Below, in pieces: positions 47,428 through 57,621 of a stretch of 64,000 nucleotides of DNA. A model generated the notes under the pieces. It did not search any database and was not told the origin of the DNA. It worked only from the letters and a program-made list of their open reading frames with translations. Positions within the stretch are counted from its first letter, which is position 1, and the number at the start of each line of letters is the position of its first letter. The position numbers and the translations under genes were made by a program. The stretch covers positions 4,464,001-4,528,000 of the forward strand of contig NZ_CP142523.1 of assembly GCF_036885605.1 (NCBI RefSeq). The letters run 5' to 3'. Origin of the DNA: Janthinobacterium sp. TB1-E2 (GTDB lineage: Bacteria > Pseudomonadota > Gammaproteobacteria > Burkholderiales > Burkholderiaceae_D).

Positions 47428-48243
47428 CTAGTGTCGATTCTGTTTAGTGTGAGCGGCGATCGCCGGTGCAGCCGGGGCTTGCGCGTCGTCGCTCTGGATG
47501 GTGGCAATGCCGGCCAGCTTGAGCTGGGCGGCGCGCGGTTTGGGCTTGCGGCTGGCGGCAGGCGACTTCAGCAGCGCCTGCTCGGCCACGTCCAGCGCCA
47601 GTTTGGCGGCGGCTTGCTCACCGGCGCGGCGGCTTCCGCCACGGCCGTAAACCTGGATGTTCAATTTCGGCACCAGGCATTCGATCTCGAATTCCTGGCT
47701 GTGGGCGGCGCCGTGGGTAGCCACCACGTTGTACTGTGGCAGCGAAATTTTCTTGCTTTGCAAAAACTCCTGCAGCAGGGTCTTGGCATCCTTGCCCAGG
47801 GTTTGCGGATCGACCGAGTCGAGGATGGGGATGTAGAACGCGCGGATCACCGTGCTGGCCGCATCGAAGCCCGTGTCGAGGAAGATAGCGCCCAGCAAGG
47901 CTTCCAGGGTGTCGGCAAGGATCGATGGACGGCGGAAGCCGCCCGATTTCAGTTCGCCTTCGCCCAGGCGCAAGAATTGCGACAATTCCAGCTTTTGCGC
48001 GATTTCATACAGCGACTGCTGTTTCACCAGGTTGGCGCGCAGGCGCGACAAATCGCCCTCGTCGATGGACTTGAAGCGTTCGTACAGGATGGAAGCGACC
48101 ACGCAGTTGAGGATGGAGTCGCCGAGGAATTCCAGCCGCTCGTTATGCAAACTGCTGTGGCTACGATGCGTCAAGGCTTGCTGCAACAGGCCAGCATCCT
48201 GGAACGTATAGCCTAAACGGGTTTGCAATAGCTGAAGATTCAT
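47428..48243 (-). CDS. rnc: Ribonuclease III
   Basis: 271 residues. The endonuclease domain has [14 protein letters not shown] (catalytic Glu/Asp) and [15 protein letters not shown]; the double-stranded RNA-binding domain follows ([20 protein letters not shown]). A C-terminal tail of about 45 Ala/Pro-rich residues extends beyond the usual end. [12 protein letters not shown] is taken as the start. Confidence 0.96.
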   Translation of the reverse strand: MNLQLLQTRLGYTFQDAGLLQQALTHRSHSSLHNERLEFLGDSILNCVVASILYERFKSIDEGDLSRLRANLVKQQSLYEIAQKLELSQFLRLGEGELKSGGFRRPSILADTLEALLGAIFLDTGFDAASTVIRAFYIPILDSVDPQTLGKDAKTLLQEFLQSKKISLPQYNVVATHGAAHSQEFEIECLVPKLNIQVYGRGGSRRAGEQAAAKLALDVAEQALLKSPAASRKPKPRAAQLKLAGIATIQSDDAQAPAAPAIAAHTKQNRH

Positions 48244-48317
48244 TGTTGTTTCTGTGTTATCTGAGTAATTCGGCTGGCCGCCGCGCGGGGAATCGGCGCG
48301 GCAGCCATAGGGACGGC

Positions 48318-49235
48318 CTAGTGTATGCCGCCCACTCGTTTCGGATTGCTGAAGTTCATCCACACCAGGAAAGCCTTGCCGACGATGTTCTCGTTCGGCA
48401 CGAAGCCCCAGTAGCGGCTGTCCGCGCTATTGTCGCGGTTGTCGCCCATCATGAAGTAATTGCCTTGTGGCACTACACACGTAAAACCGTCTTCGTTGTA
48501 GTTGCACGCATCCTTATGCGGGAAATCCTTCACTTCGCGCAAGTTCAACGTTGGAGCAGGCTCGTCGTTGAGGATGCGGTGGCTCACGCCCGTCAGGTTT
48601 TCTTCCAGCTGCTTGTGGTAGACCGTGCTTTCATCGTCCAGATAGTCGTCCAGCGGCGTGTACGCCACTTCCTTGCCGTTGACCGTCAAGCGCTTGTTTT
48701 CATAGGTGATTTTATCACCGGGCACACCGATCACGCGCTTGATATAGTCTTGCGACATGTCTTTCGGATACTTGAACACCATCACGTCGCCGCGCTGCGG
48801 ATCATTGACTTCAATGATGCGCTTGTTGACGATCGGCAAACGAATGCCATAGGTGAACTTGTTCACCAGTATCAGATCGCCCACCAGCAAGGTCGGCACC
48901 ATCGAGCTCGACGGGATCTTGAACGGCTCGTACAAGAACGAGCGCAGGCAGAACACGAGCGCGATGACGGGGAAGAAGCTGCCCGAATACTCGACCCAGG
49001 TCGGCTGGCGCAACAGGGCCGCCTCGATGCTCGCGCGGCTGCCGCCCGCATCGGACTTGATGCCCTCGGCGGCCAGCTTGGACTGGCGCGCATCGAATTC
49101 AGCCAGGGCGCGGTCGGCCGCCTTGCGGCGCTGCTTGGACAGATAAAACACATCGAGGCACCAGACCAGGCCCGTCAACACCATCAGCACGAACAGGATT
49201 AAAGCGAAATTTCCTAAAATCACTTGCAGGTTCAT
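48318..49235 (-). CDS. lepB: Signal peptidase I
   Basis: A 305-residue inner-membrane protease. Two N-terminal membrane segments, catalytic Ser111 in [10 protein letters not shown] and Lys166 in [11 protein letters not shown], and the [14 protein letters not shown] box near the end. It removes signal peptides from secreted proteins. It starts three bases after lepA. Confidence 0.96.
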   Translation of the reverse strand: MNLQVILGNFALILFVLMVLTGLVWCLDVFYLSKQRRKAADRALAEFDARQSKLAAEGIKSDAGGSRASIEAALLRQPTWVEYSGSFFPVIALVFCLRSFLYEPFKIPSSSMVPTLLVGDLILVNKFTYGIRLPIVNKRIIEVNDPQRGDVMVFKYPKDMSQDYIKRVIGVPGDKITYENKRLTVNGKEVAYTPLDDYLDDESTVYHKQLEENLTGVSHRILNDEPAPTLNLREVKDFPHKDACNYNEDGFTCVVPQGNYFMMGDNRDNSADSRYWGFVPNENIVGKAFLVWMNFSNPKRVGGIH

Positions 49236-49238
49236 TGA

Positions 49239-51029
49239 TTAACCATCCACTTGTAAAATTGCCAGGAATGCTTCTTGCGGGATCTCCACGGAACCCACTT
49301 GCTTCATGCGTTTCTTACCCGCTTTTTGTTTTTCCAGCAATTTCTTCTTGCGGCTGATGTCGCCGCCATAGCACTTGGCCAAGACGTTCTTGCGCAAGGC
49401 TTTTACGTTCTCGCGCGAAATGATGTTCGCGCCGATGGTCGCTTGAATCGCCACGTCGAACATCTGGCGCGGGATCAGTTCGCGCATCTTGGCGGCCACC
49501 TGGCGGCCACGGTACTGGCTGTTCGAACGGTGGACGATGATGGCCAGCGCATCGACTTTTTCGCTGTTGATCAGCATGTCGACCTTGACCACGTCGGCCG
49601 CGCGGTATTCCTTGAACTCGTAATCCATCGAGGCATAGCCGCGCGACGTCGATTTCAGGCGGTCGAAGAAGTCCAGCACGATCTCGGCCATCGGCATTTC
49701 ATACACGAGCTTGACCTGGCGGCCGTGGTAGCTCATGTCCATCTGGATGCCGCGCTTGCCGATACACAAGGTGATCACGGAGCCCACATATTCCTGCGGC
49801 ATGTACAGATTGACCGTGACGATAGGCTCGCGCACTTCCTCGATGCGCGACGGATCGGGCATCTTCGATGGATTGTCGACGTTGATCATGGTGCCGTCGC
49901 GCTGGATCACTTCGTACACCACGGTTGGCGCCGTGGTGATCAGGTCCATGTCGAATTCGCGCTCGAGGCGCTCCTGCACGATTTCCATGTGCAGCAAGCC
50001 CAGGAAGCCGCAGCGGAAGCCGAAGCCCAGCGCCTGCGACACTTCCGGCTCGTACATCAGGGCCGCGTCGTTCAGTTTCAGCTTTTCCAGCGAGTCGCGC
50101 AGCGCGTCGTACTGGTTCGCTTCCACGGGGAACAGGCCGGCGAACACTTGCGGCTGCACTTCCTTGAAGCCAGGCAATGGCGCGGCGGCAGGACGGTTGG
50201 CCAGGGTGACTGTGTCGCCCACTTTCGCCGCTTTCAATTCCTTGATGCCGGCGATGATGAAGCCCACCTGGCCTGCCGACAATTGTGGCAAGGATTGCGA
50301 ACGTGGCGAAAACACGCCGATGTCTTCCACCAGCTGCACCGAATCGGTGGCCATCAGGCGAATCTTGTCTTTCGGTTTCAGGGTGCCGTTGATGACGCGC
50401 ACCAGCATGACCACGCCCACATAGGCGTCATACCAGGAGTCGACGATCAGCGCCTGCAGCGGCGCATCGGGGTCGCCCTTCGGTGGCGGCACCTTGACGA
50501 TCAGTTGCTCGAGCACGTCCAGCACGCCAAAGCCCGTCTTGGCCGAGCAATGCACGGCGTCGCCCGCATCGATGCCGATCACGTCTTCGATCTCGGCAAT
50601 CGCGCTCGGCGGATCCGCGTTCGGCAAGTCGATCTTGTTCAGCACGGGTACCACTTCCACGCCCAGGTCCAGTGCCGTGTAGCAGTTGGCGACCGTTTGC
50701 GCTTCCACGCCTTGCGACGCATCCACGACCAGCAGCGCGCCTTCGCACGCCGACAGCGAGCGCGACACTTCATAGCTGAAGTCGACGTGGCCCGGCGTAT
50801 CGATCAGGTTCAGGTTATAGATCTGGCCATCGCGCGCCTTGTAGTGCAGGGCCGCCGTTTGCGCCTTGATGGTAATGCCGCGCTCGCGCTCCAGATCCAT
50901 CGAATCGAGCACCTGCGCCTCCATCTCGCGGTCGGACAAGCCGCCGCACAATTGAATGATGCGGTCAGCCAGGGTCGATTTACCGTGGTCAATATGGGCG
51001 ATGATGGAGAAATTGCGTATGTTGTTCAT
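49239..51029 (-). CDS. lepA: Elongation factor 4 (LepA)
   Basis: A 596-residue translational GTPase: AHIDHGKS (11-18), the RGITIKAQ switch, [14 protein letters not shown], and the LepA-specific C-terminal domain near [23 protein letters not shown]. It acts on stalled or mistranslocated ribosomes. First of the lepA-lepB pair. Confidence 0.97.
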   Translation of the reverse strand: MNNIRNFSIIAHIDHGKSTLADRIIQLCGGLSDREMEAQVLDSMDLERERGITIKAQTAALHYKARDGQIYNLNLIDTPGHVDFSYEVSRSLSACEGALLVVDASQGVEAQTVANCYTALDLGVEVVPVLNKIDLPNADPPSAIAEIEDVIGIDAGDAVHCSAKTGFGVLDVLEQLIVKVPPPKGDPDAPLQALIVDSWYDAYVGVVMLVRVINGTLKPKDKIRLMATDSVQLVEDIGVFSPRSQSLPQLSAGQVGFIIAGIKELKAAKVGDTVTLANRPAAAPLPGFKEVQPQVFAGLFPVEANQYDALRDSLEKLKLNDAALMYEPEVSQALGFGFRCGFLGLLHMEIVQERLEREFDMDLITTAPTVVYEVIQRDGTMINVDNPSKMPDPSRIEEVREPIVTVNLYMPQEYVGSVITLCIGKRGIQMDMSYHGRQVKLVYEMPMAEIVLDFFDRLKSTSRGYASMDYEFKEYRAADVVKVDMLINSEKVDALAIIVHRSNSQYRGRQVAAKMRELIPRQMFDVAIQATIGANIISRENVKALRKNVLAKCYGGDISRKKKLLEKQKAGKKRMKQVGSVEIPQEAFLAILQVDG

Positions 51030-51130
51030 TAACTAATATAAGTGCGAAGTTGACGACACTGCTTTAACAGGAATCATGGGGATCATGCTCGGGCCAAGCC
51101 GGGCCAAAACCGGGCACCCCACTCATGATG

Positions 51131-51180
51131 AAAAAAGCGCTCCGAGCAGGACATCTGCATGCCCAGGCGAGCGCTTTTGA
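51131..51180. terminator. Terminator-like hairpin between glutaredoxin and lepA
   Basis: Arms AAAAGCGCTC (51133-51142) and GAGCGCTTTT (51169-51178) enclose about 26 bases. The T/A tracts fit termination of the degP-glutaredoxin transcript. The 317-base gap 51030-51346 around it holds no other feature I can support. Confidence 0.55.
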
Positions 51181-51346
51181 AGCGACAGAAGCTGCTGCCT
51201 CGGACAGTAGCTTTTTCGACCTCCCCATTTTACCGGATTTCAGAGTAGAAAGCCCGTCTTATGAGGCCGACACCGGGGCAAGCCGACATTTTCGGCTGTT
51301 TTCAGCACCAGAATGGTGCAATGCAGTGTTAATATTGACAATCAAA

Positions 51347-51592
51347 CTACACCAAGCAGCGGCGCACGGCCGCCTCGTCAAGGAAATAATGGCAGAGCTC
51401 GGGCTGGGCCAGGTCGCCGAACAGCACCGGCACCAGCTCATCGAAACGGGCCAGCAGCGAGGCGTCGGGCGATGCATCGATGTCGATCACGTCCACCGTG
51501 AACGGTTTTCCGGGCGGCTGCAGCAGGAGCAAGGCGTCGAGCATGTCCTGGCAAAGGTGGCAATAACTGCGGGAATAGAGGGTGAAGTGCAT
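51347..51592 (-). CDS. Glutaredoxin-like protein (DUF836 type)
   Basis: An 81-residue thioredoxin-fold protein with redox pair Cys11/Cys14 in SRSYCHLCQDM, then VDVIDIDASPD and VPVLFGD with the cis-proline region. The family is usually placed between degP and lepA in betaproteobacteria. Partner unknown. Confidence 0.88.
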   Translation of the reverse strand: MHFTLYSRSYCHLCQDMLDALLLLQPPGKPFTVDVIDIDASPDASLLARFDELVPVLFGDLAQPELCHYFLDEAAVRRCLV

Positions 51593-51605
51593 GGCGGGCA
51601 GGATA

Positions 51606-51633
51606 CCGCATCCCGGCCGCGGCCGGAATGCGG
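51606..51633. repeat. G+C-rich hairpin between degP and the glutaredoxin gene
   Basis: CCGCATCCCGGCC-GC-GGCCGGAATGCGG: 13-base arms with a single mismatch, lying 14 bases upstream of the glutaredoxin start. It could be an mRNA-stabilising or processing hairpin. Confidence 0.5.
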
Positions 51634-51646
51634 GATGATCACATAG

Positions 51647-53137
51647 TTACTTCGCCGACGGGCGCAGCGAAACGAATTGCGCCACGTCGCCACGGCGCAC
51701 CAGCAAGGCCGACGTCTTCTTCGGATCGAGCTTGGCGACCAGGGCATTGAACTGCCTGGCGTCTTTCACGGCAACGTTATTCAGTTGCAAGATCACATCG
51801 CCAGGCTGCAGCCCGGCCAGGGCCGCCACGCCATCGGCCTCGTCGACCAGCACGCCCGCGTCGATCTTCAGTTCCTGCTTTTTCGCGGCCGGCACGTCGC
51901 TGACTTTCAAGCCCAGCGCGTTGGCGGTTTGCACTTCCGGCTCCTTGGTGCCCTTCTTCGCCATCTTGCCGCTCTCCAGCTCAATCACCGTAATGGGCAG
52001 GGTCTGCTGCGCACCATTGCGCCAGATGGTGATGTTGGCCTTACCATTGACGGCGGAACCACCGACCAGACGCGACAGGTCGGAAGCACGCTCGACGGTC
52101 GCGCCATTGAATTTCAGGATGATGTCGCCCGGCTTGATGCCCGCCTTGTCGGCCGGGCCGCCCGGTTCCACCATCGATACTTGCGCTCCATTCGCATTCG
52201 GCAAGCCCAGCGATTCCGCCACGTCCTTGCTGAGTGCGCCGATCTGCACGCCGATGCGACCACGCGCCACCTTGCCCGTCTTTTTCAGCTGCTCGCCCAC
52301 GCGCATGGCTTCATCGATGGGCACGGCAAACGAAATGCCATTGTAGGCGCCGGACAAGGTGGCGATCTGCGAATTGATGCCGATCACTTCGCCGCGCATA
52401 TTGATCAGCGGACCACCCGAGTTGCCGGGATTGACGGCAACGTCGCTCTGGATCAGCGGCAAATAGTCGCCCGTGTCGCGTGACTTCGCGGAAATAATGC
52501 CAGCCGTCACCGTGTTATCCAGGTTGAACGGCGAACCGATGGCGATGACCCACTCGCCCACGCGTATCTTGTTGGAGTCGCCGATGGTCAGGCGCGGCAA
52601 GTTGCTGCCTTCGATTTTCAGCAGGGCCACGTCGGTGCTGCCATCGGCGCCGATTACCTTGGCCTTGAATTCGCGCTTGTCCGTGAGAGTCACGTAGACT
52701 TCATCGGCGCCATCGACCACGTGGGCATTGCTCAGCACATAGCCATCGGCCGAAATGATGAAGCCGGAACCGACACCGCGCTGCACTTCCTGCTCCTGCG
52801 GCACGGCGCGGCGGCCGCCCCGTGGTGCCTGCTGGCGCGGCGTCGGCATGGCGCCGCCAAAGAAGCGGCGCAGGAATTCCTGCATTTCCTGCTCATCCTG
52901 GTTGCCGGCGCCGCCCATTTTCAGGCGCTCGGTGGTGCGGATATTCACGACGGCCGGGCCGACGGCGTCGACCAGGTCCGAGAAATCAGGCAGTTTCACG
53001 GCCGGCACGGCGGCCTGCGCCTGTGGCGCCAGTCCCAGCATGGACGGGGCAAAAAAAACGCCAGCCGTACCGAACAATAAAGCGGAAAGCGTCTTCACTG
53101 AAAACGACTTGCTGGCAGCACACATGTTTTTTTTCAT
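51647..53137 (-). CDS. degP: Periplasmic Do-type serine protease (DegP/MucD)
   Basis: 496 residues, with a signal peptide (residues 1-42, QAQAAVPA), trypsin-like domain with His139 (SNAHVV), Asp169 (STDVALL), Ser240 (GNSGGP) and two PDZ domains (about 290-380 and 400-490). It degrades misfolded envelope proteins. It follows rpoE and rseA, as expected for a sigma-E stress operon, but after a 230-base gap and without rseB. Confidence 0.94.
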   Translation of the reverse strand: MKKNMCAASKSFSVKTLSALLFGTAGVFFAPSMLGLAPQAQAAVPAVKLPDFSDLVDAVGPAVVNIRTTERLKMGGAGNQDEQEMQEFLRRFFGGAMPTPRQQAPRGGRRAVPQEQEVQRGVGSGFIISADGYVLSNAHVVDGADEVYVTLTDKREFKAKVIGADGSTDVALLKIEGSNLPRLTIGDSNKIRVGEWVIAIGSPFNLDNTVTAGIISAKSRDTGDYLPLIQSDVAVNPGNSGGPLINMRGEVIGINSQIATLSGAYNGISFAVPIDEAMRVGEQLKKTGKVARGRIGVQIGALSKDVAESLGLPNANGAQVSMVEPGGPADKAGIKPGDIILKFNGATVERASDLSRLVGGSAVNGKANITIWRNGAQQTLPITVIELESGKMAKKGTKEPEVQTANALGLKVSDVPAAKKQELKIDAGVLVDEADGVAALAGLQPGDVILQLNNVAVKDARQFNALVAKLDPKKTSALLVRRGDVAQFVSLRPSAK

Positions 53138-53370
53138 GGAAATGATCTTCTCGAATATGTAAACGGATCAAAACGGATCAAGCGATTGCCTGCGCGCATG
53201 ATTGGCCGTCACGACGGAATCCCGGGGGTAAACACACCCGGCAGCGCGCATGGCAGCAACAATATATCGCAAAAGCAAGATATTGCCTGCGCACAGTGTC
53301 AATCGTACCGAAGGCCAGTGTCAAGAGGGCGACAGGAACGTTAAGCCTGGCATAAGATGGCAAACAGTTC

Positions 53371-53706
53371 TTAGCGCTGCGCCAGCGGCCCCGCCTCCAG
53401 CGGCTCGGCAGTGCCCGGCGGCACGATGGCGGCGGACAGCGGCAGCAGCGTCTCGGCATGGGCAGCCGGCCCCTCAGGCGCCGCCTCGGCGGCCAGGCGG
53501 CTGGCCAGGCGCGCATCGAACTGGGCGCTCAGTGCATGGCCGCACTGCTCCGACCGCAGCACGTCACCGATATGGCGATAGGCATCCCATATCTGCCGCC
53601 CCTCATCCGTGTCAAGGGCGGCAAAAGCCAGTTCGAGTTCGCTCGCCGCCAGCTCGCCATCGGCCAGGGCGGAAATAGTCTCGTGCAATCGTGTATGCGT
53701 ATCCAT
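53371..53706 (-). CDS. rseA: Sigma-E factor negative regulator RseA, short form without membrane helix
   Basis: 111 residues from MDTHTRLHETISALADGEL, the typical RseA N-terminal sigma-binding domain (ELELAFAALDTDEGRQIWDAYRHIGDVLR). A start at 53757 is also possible. RseA proteins normally continue to 180 residues or more, with a membrane helix and a periplasmic RseB-binding part. This one ends in an Ala/Pro-rich tail with no hydrophobic helix, and no rseB gene follows. Regulated proteolysis by DegS could not work in the usual way. Confidence 0.75.
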   Translation of the reverse strand: MDTHTRLHETISALADGELAASELELAFAALDTDEGRQIWDAYRHIGDVLRSEQCGHALSAQFDARLASRLAAEAAPEGPAAHAETLLPLSAAIVPPGTAEPLEAGPLAQR

Positions 53707-53777
53707 GATGGGTCCTGCCATTTCAAAGGGATCGGTGCGGAAACCGGACACAGCCATGCCAACCTCATACTCCCAGA

Positions 53778-54401
53778 TTACCAGCGCTTGTCAATTGGCA
53801 TGTCCAGCAACGGTTTCAATTTCTCCGCAATCACTTCGCGCGCGCGAAAAATCCGGCTGCGCACGGTGCCGATGGGGCACGCCATGATCTCCGATATTTC
53901 TTCATAGCTCAGGCCCTCGATCTCGCGCAGCACGATGGCCGTGCGCAATTCGATGGGCAGTACATCCATGGCCGCATTGACGGTGGCCGCAATCTGCTTG
54001 CTGGCCAGCACCGATTCGGGTGTATTGTTGTCGCGCAATTTATTGCCATCATCGAAGGACTCCGCCTGCTCGGCGTCGGTATCGCTGGACGTGGCGGCGC
54101 GGCGCCCCTGTGTGACAAGATAATTCTTGGCCGTATTGATGCCGATGCGGTACAGCCAGGTATAAAAGGCGGCCTCACCGCGAAAATGGCGCAGCGCCCG
54201 GTATGCCTTGATAAAGGTTTCCTGCACCACATCTTCGGCCTCCGCCGGGTCATGCACAAGGCGCGACACGAGGCGCATCAAGCGGCGCTGGTATTTCGAT
54301 ACCAGCACATCGAATGCCCGTTTGTCGCCGGCCTGCACCCGCTCGACCAGTAACTGATCATACTCGCGCTCTGTCCTCACGCCCAATGTCCCTGTAGTCA
54401 T
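53778..54401 (-). CDS. rpoE: RNA polymerase sigma factor RpoE
   Basis: A 207-residue ECF sigma factor: region 2 (LMRLVSRLVHDPAEAEDVVQETFIKAYRAL, FYTWLYRIGINTAKNYL) and region 4 (LPIELRTAIVLREIEGLSYEEISEIM, PIGTVRSRIFRARE). It directs the envelope-stress response with degP. A sigma-E-like promoter lies upstream, indicating autoregulation. Confidence 0.95.
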   Translation of the reverse strand: MTTGTLGVRTEREYDQLLVERVQAGDKRAFDVLVSKYQRRLMRLVSRLVHDPAEAEDVVQETFIKAYRALRHFRGEAAFYTWLYRIGINTAKNYLVTQGRRAATSSDTDAEQAESFDDGNKLRDNNTPESVLASKQIAATVNAAMDVLPIELRTAIVLREIEGLSYEEISEIMACPIGTVRSRIFRAREVIAEKLKPLLDMPIDKRW

Positions 54402-54423
54402 GCAGCGTGGGCGCCTGTATGGA

Positions 54424-54451
54424 TATAGAGTTGGCCCGCTGCAAGAAGTTC
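54424..54451 (-). promoter_or_regulatory. Sigma-E-type promoter of rpoE
   Basis: On the minus strand GAACTT (54451-54446), 16 bases, then TCTATA (54429-54424). This fits the GAACTT-N16-TCTNA pattern of RpoE promoters, 23 bases from the rpoE start. Confidence 0.6.
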
Positions 54452-54467
54452 AGTGTTCGCCCCACTT

Positions 54468-55010
54468 TTATTCTTCCCCATTCCGCGCCGCGATGGCCCG
54501 GCACGCCACGGCCAGCGGGCGGAAGGCGGCGCAGCTGCCGCCGCGCTGCACCAGCACATCCGTACGCCGCCCGGCAGCATCTGCCAGGCACAGCACCAGC
54601 AGCGACGGCCACAGGGTCGAACCCGGTAACAGGCGCAGCCTTGGCGGCACCAACGGCCCCCAGCCGACCTTCCCCGCCACGCCGCTGGCATCCACCCCTG
54701 GCGCTCCGCCATGCTCCAGATATACCGCCAGCCGCAACTGGCCAACCGGCGAAATATCAAGCGTGTGCGGCTTTCTGCGCCTGCGCAGCAAAGCGAGCAA
54801 CAACACGCCGCCAGCCGCACTCAGCAGTGCACCGCCCCAGCCCAGCGCATAAGCGCCCACCAACTGGCCGGGACCAGGGCCGGGCACGGCCGCAACGCGC
54901 CACGCACCGCTCAAGGGCCAGGCAGCCAGCAAGGCACACAGTCCCAGCGCCGCTTGCAACAGGCGCAAACAGACAGGCGTGCGAATGACAGCCACTACCG
55001 CGATTGACAT
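54468..55010 (-). CDS. YgfX-like small membrane protein
   Basis: A 180-residue protein with two N-terminal hydrophobic helices (residues about 18-35 and 50-75), an RRRRK stretch, then a soluble part (LDISPVGQLRLAVYLEHG, LRLLPGSTLWPSLLVL). Architecture and position between fabF and rpoE match the YgfX-like proteins of betaproteobacteria. The function is uncertain. Confidence 0.6.
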   Translation of the reverse strand: MSIAVVAVIRTPVCLRLLQAALGLCALLAAWPLSGAWRVAAVPGPGPGQLVGAYALGWGGALLSAAGGVLLLALLRRRRKPHTLDISPVGQLRLAVYLEHGGAPGVDASGVAGKVGWGPLVPPRLRLLPGSTLWPSLLVLCLADAAGRRTDVLVQRGGSCAAFRPLAVACRAIAARNGEE

Positions 55011-55057
55011 ACTTCATGGGAAAAAAAGGCGCGCCGGCAACATGCCGGGCAAATTCA

Positions 55058-55117
55058 GGCGCCAACGAACGTTGGCGCCGAATCAGCGCTCACTACAGTT
55101 TGACCGTAGCGAGCGCT
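55058..55117. repeat. Two adjacent hairpins downstream of fabF
   Basis: GGCGCCAAC-GAAC-GTTGGCGCC (55058-55079) and a second stem AGCGCTC/GAGCGCT (55085-55091 with 55111-55117). No T tract, so factor-independent termination is doubtful; they may protect the 3' end of the fab transcript. Confidence 0.5.
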
Positions 55118-55130
55118 TGAAAGTTCCTGC

Positions 55131-56381
55131 TTATTTCGCTTTACCGAAAATCAGCGTGCCATTCGTTCCGCCGAAGCCGAACGAATTCTTCACTGCATAA
55201 TCGATCTTCATATCCCGCGCCGTGTTGGCACAGAAATCGAGATCGCAAGCCGGATCCTGGTTGAAGATGTTGATGGTCGGTGGCGACACCTGATGGTGCA
55301 ATGCCAGGACCGTAAACACCGCTTCCAGACCGCCCGCGCCGCCCAGCAAATGGCCCGTCATCGACTTGGTCGAGTTGACAACCAGATTCTTGGCGTGCTC
55401 GCCGAAGGTGCGTTTGATGCCCATCACTTCCGCCACGTCGCCTTGCGGGGTCGACGTGCCGTGCGCGTTCAGGTACTGAATCTGATCCGCGTTCAAGCCA
55501 GCGTTGTTGAGGGCCGCGATCACCGATTTGCTGCCGCCGCTACCATCTTCCAGCGGCGAGGTCATGTGATAAGCATCTGCGCTCATCCCGAAACCATGCA
55601 CTTCGGCATAGATCTTGGCACCACGGGCCACCGCGTGCTCGTACTCTTCCAGCACCATGACGCCAGCGCCCTCGCCCAGCACGAAGCCGTCGCGGTCGGT
55701 ATCCCACGGACGCGATGCCGTCGCCGGATCGTCGTTGCGGGTCGACAAGGCACGCGCCGAAGCGAAACCGCCCAGGCCCAGTGGCGACACGGTCGATTCA
55801 GCACCGCCGGCGATCATGACGTCGGCATCGCCGTACTCGATCATGCGCGCTGCGGCACCGATGCTGTGCAAACCGGTGGTACACGCTGTAACGATCGCCA
55901 GGTTCGGGCCCTTCAGACCATATTTGATCGAAAGGTTGCCAGAGATCATGTTAATGATCGAGGCAGGCACGAAAAATGGCGAGATACGGCGCGGACCGCG
56001 CTTTTCGTACTCGGACTTGGTTTCCTCGATCAGCGGCAAGCCGCCGATACCGGAACCGATGATCACGCCGATGCGCTCGGCGTTTTCTTCGGTTACTTCC
56101 AGGCCGGAGTCCTGCATCGCCTGGATGCCCGCAGCCATGCCGTAATGGATAAAGGTATCCATGTGGCGGGCTTCCTTACCGGAGATGTACTCTTCGATAT
56201 TGAAGCCTTTGACTTCACCAGCAAAATGCGTGGTGAATGGCTGTGCATCAAACTTGGTAATCGTGGCAATACCGGATTTACCTTCAATGATTGCGCCCCA
56301 CGCCTCGGCAATAGTATTGCCGACAGGTGAAACGCAGCCCAGGCCGGTGACAACAACACGACGGTTTTTAGAACGGCTCAA
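55131..56381 (-). CDS. fabF: 3-oxoacyl-ACP synthase II
   Basis: 416 residues from a TTG start at 56381, supported by GGAG seven bases upstream. Active-site Cys167 in TACTTGLHS and the two histidines in [11 protein letters not shown] and [10 protein letters not shown]. It elongates acyl-ACP with malonyl-ACP. It follows acpP. Confidence 0.96.
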   Translation of the reverse strand: MSRSKNRRVVVTGLGCVSPVGNTIAEAWGAIIEGKSGIATITKFDAQPFTTHFAGEVKGFNIEEYISGKEARHMDTFIHYGMAAGIQAMQDSGLEVTEENAERIGVIIGSGIGGLPLIEETKSEYEKRGPRRISPFFVPASIINMISGNLSIKYGLKGPNLAIVTACTTGLHSIGAAARMIEYGDADVMIAGGAESTVSPLGLGGFASARALSTRNDDPATASRPWDTDRDGFVLGEGAGVMVLEEYEHAVARGAKIYAEVHGFGMSADAYHMTSPLEDGSGGSKSVIAALNNAGLNADQIQYLNAHGTSTPQGDVAEVMGIKRTFGEHAKNLVVNSTKSMTGHLLGGAGGLEAVFTVLALHHQVSPPTINIFNQDPACDLDFCANTARDMKIDYAVKNSFGFGGTNGTLIFGKAK

Positions 56382-56410
56382 GCGATTCTCCTGAAGTCGG
56401 TCAGACAGGC

Positions 56411-56650
56411 TTAGGCCTTGACGTGTGCGGTGGCGTAGTCGATCGCCTGTTGCACGGTGGTGATTTTTTCAGCTTGTTCGTCAGGGATTTCCATTTCGAA
56501 TTCGTCTTCCAGGGCCATGACCAGTTCCACGGTGTCCAGGGAATCGGCGCCGAGATCGTCGACGAAGGAGGATTCGATTTTGATGTCTGCTTCTGCAACG
56601 CCCAGTTGCTCAGCGACGATTTTCTTAACGCGTTGTTCGATATCCGACAT
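56411..56650 (-). CDS. acpP: Acyl carrier protein
   Basis: A 79-residue acidic protein with the phosphopantetheine Ser37 in [15 protein letters not shown]. It carries the growing acyl chain; AcpS (44.4-44.8 kb) activates it. Confidence 0.97.
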   Translation of the reverse strand: MSDIEQRVKKIVAEQLGVAEADIKIESSFVDDLGADSLDTVELVMALEDEFEMEIPDEQAEKITTVQQAIDYATAHVKA

Positions 56651-56828
56651 GTTATGGCTCCAAAGTGTGTGTTACGGAAAGTGCGCGCATTTTATCAGGT
56701 TTGCGCGTCCGAATACTAATTTCGGTGTCTGCTGCTAATTCGACCGAAGCTGCTGCTAAAAGATGCGATTATAGACAAAAACGACCGTTGAATCATGCCA
56801 CAAACGCCCGCCCCGTCTAGCTTTCACA

Positions 56829-57572
56829 TCAATTCATGTACATTCCACCGTTCACGTGCAGGGTCGTGCCCGTGATATATGCCGCTTGCGGCGAGGCCAA
56901 AAAGGCTACCGCTGCTGCCACGTCTTCCGGTTTACCCAGACGGGACAGGGGAATTTGCGTCAACAGGGCCGCGTGCTGCTCTTCACTCAGGGCCTTGGTC
57001 ATGTCGGTATCGATGAAGCCCGGGGCGATGCAATTCACGGTAATGTTGCGGCTGCCGATTTCGCGCGCCAGGGCGCGGCTCATGCCTTCCACGCCGGCCT
57101 TGGCCGCCGCGTAATTCATTTGCCCCGGATTGCCCGACGAAGCCACCACCGACGTGATATTAATGATACGCCCAGTTTTGGCTTTCATCATGCCACGCAG
57201 TACGGCGCGCGACAGGCGGCCGACGGCCGACAGGTTGGTGGAAATGACGCTGTCCCACTCTTCATCCTTCATGCGCATGGCCAGCTGGTCTTGCGTGATG
57301 CCCGCATTGTTGACCAGGATCGACAGGCTGCCGTAGGTTTTCTGCACTTCATCGACGACGGCCGCGCAGCGCGCCGCGTCGGTCACGTTCAGAACCAGGC
57401 CCTTGCCCGTCACGCCCTCGGCGGCCAGGTAATCGGTGATCGCTTGCGCGCCGCTTTCCGAGGTGGCGGTGCCGACGACGGTGGCGCCCTGTTTGCCCAG
57501 TTCGGTGGCGATGGCGCGGCCGATGCCGCGCGAGGCGCCCGTGACCAGCACGACTTGATTTGCTAAATTCAT
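56829..57572 (-). CDS. fabG: 3-oxoacyl-ACP reductase
   Basis: A 247-residue short-chain dehydrogenase: TGASRGIG nucleotide loop, LVNNAGIT, catalytic Ser141, Tyr154 and Lys158, ending HVNGGMYMN as is typical for FabG. Start 57572 has AAGGA upstream. Confidence 0.96.
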   Translation of the reverse strand: MNLANQVVLVTGASRGIGRAIATELGKQGATVVGTATSESGAQAITDYLAAEGVTGKGLVLNVTDAARCAAVVDEVQKTYGSLSILVNNAGITQDQLAMRMKDEEWDSVISTNLSAVGRLSRAVLRGMMKAKTGRIINITSVVASSGNPGQMNYAAAKAGVEGMSRALAREIGSRNITVNCIAPGFIDTDMTKALSEEQHAALLTQIPLSRLGKPEDVAAAVAFLASPQAAYITGTTLHVNGGMYMN

Positions 57573-57621
57573 GAGTATCCTTAAAAGCAAGCGCGGCAGG
57601 CAAACTGCCGCGATCTGATGT

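Noticed and set aside
49275..51032. Plus-strand frame of about 585 codons across lepA
   Set aside because: Antisense of the clearly conserved lepA.
53160..53180. Tandem AAACGGATCA repeat upstream of degP
   Set aside because: Only two units of about 11 bases in a noncoding gap; no known site is matched and it is probably chance or slippage.
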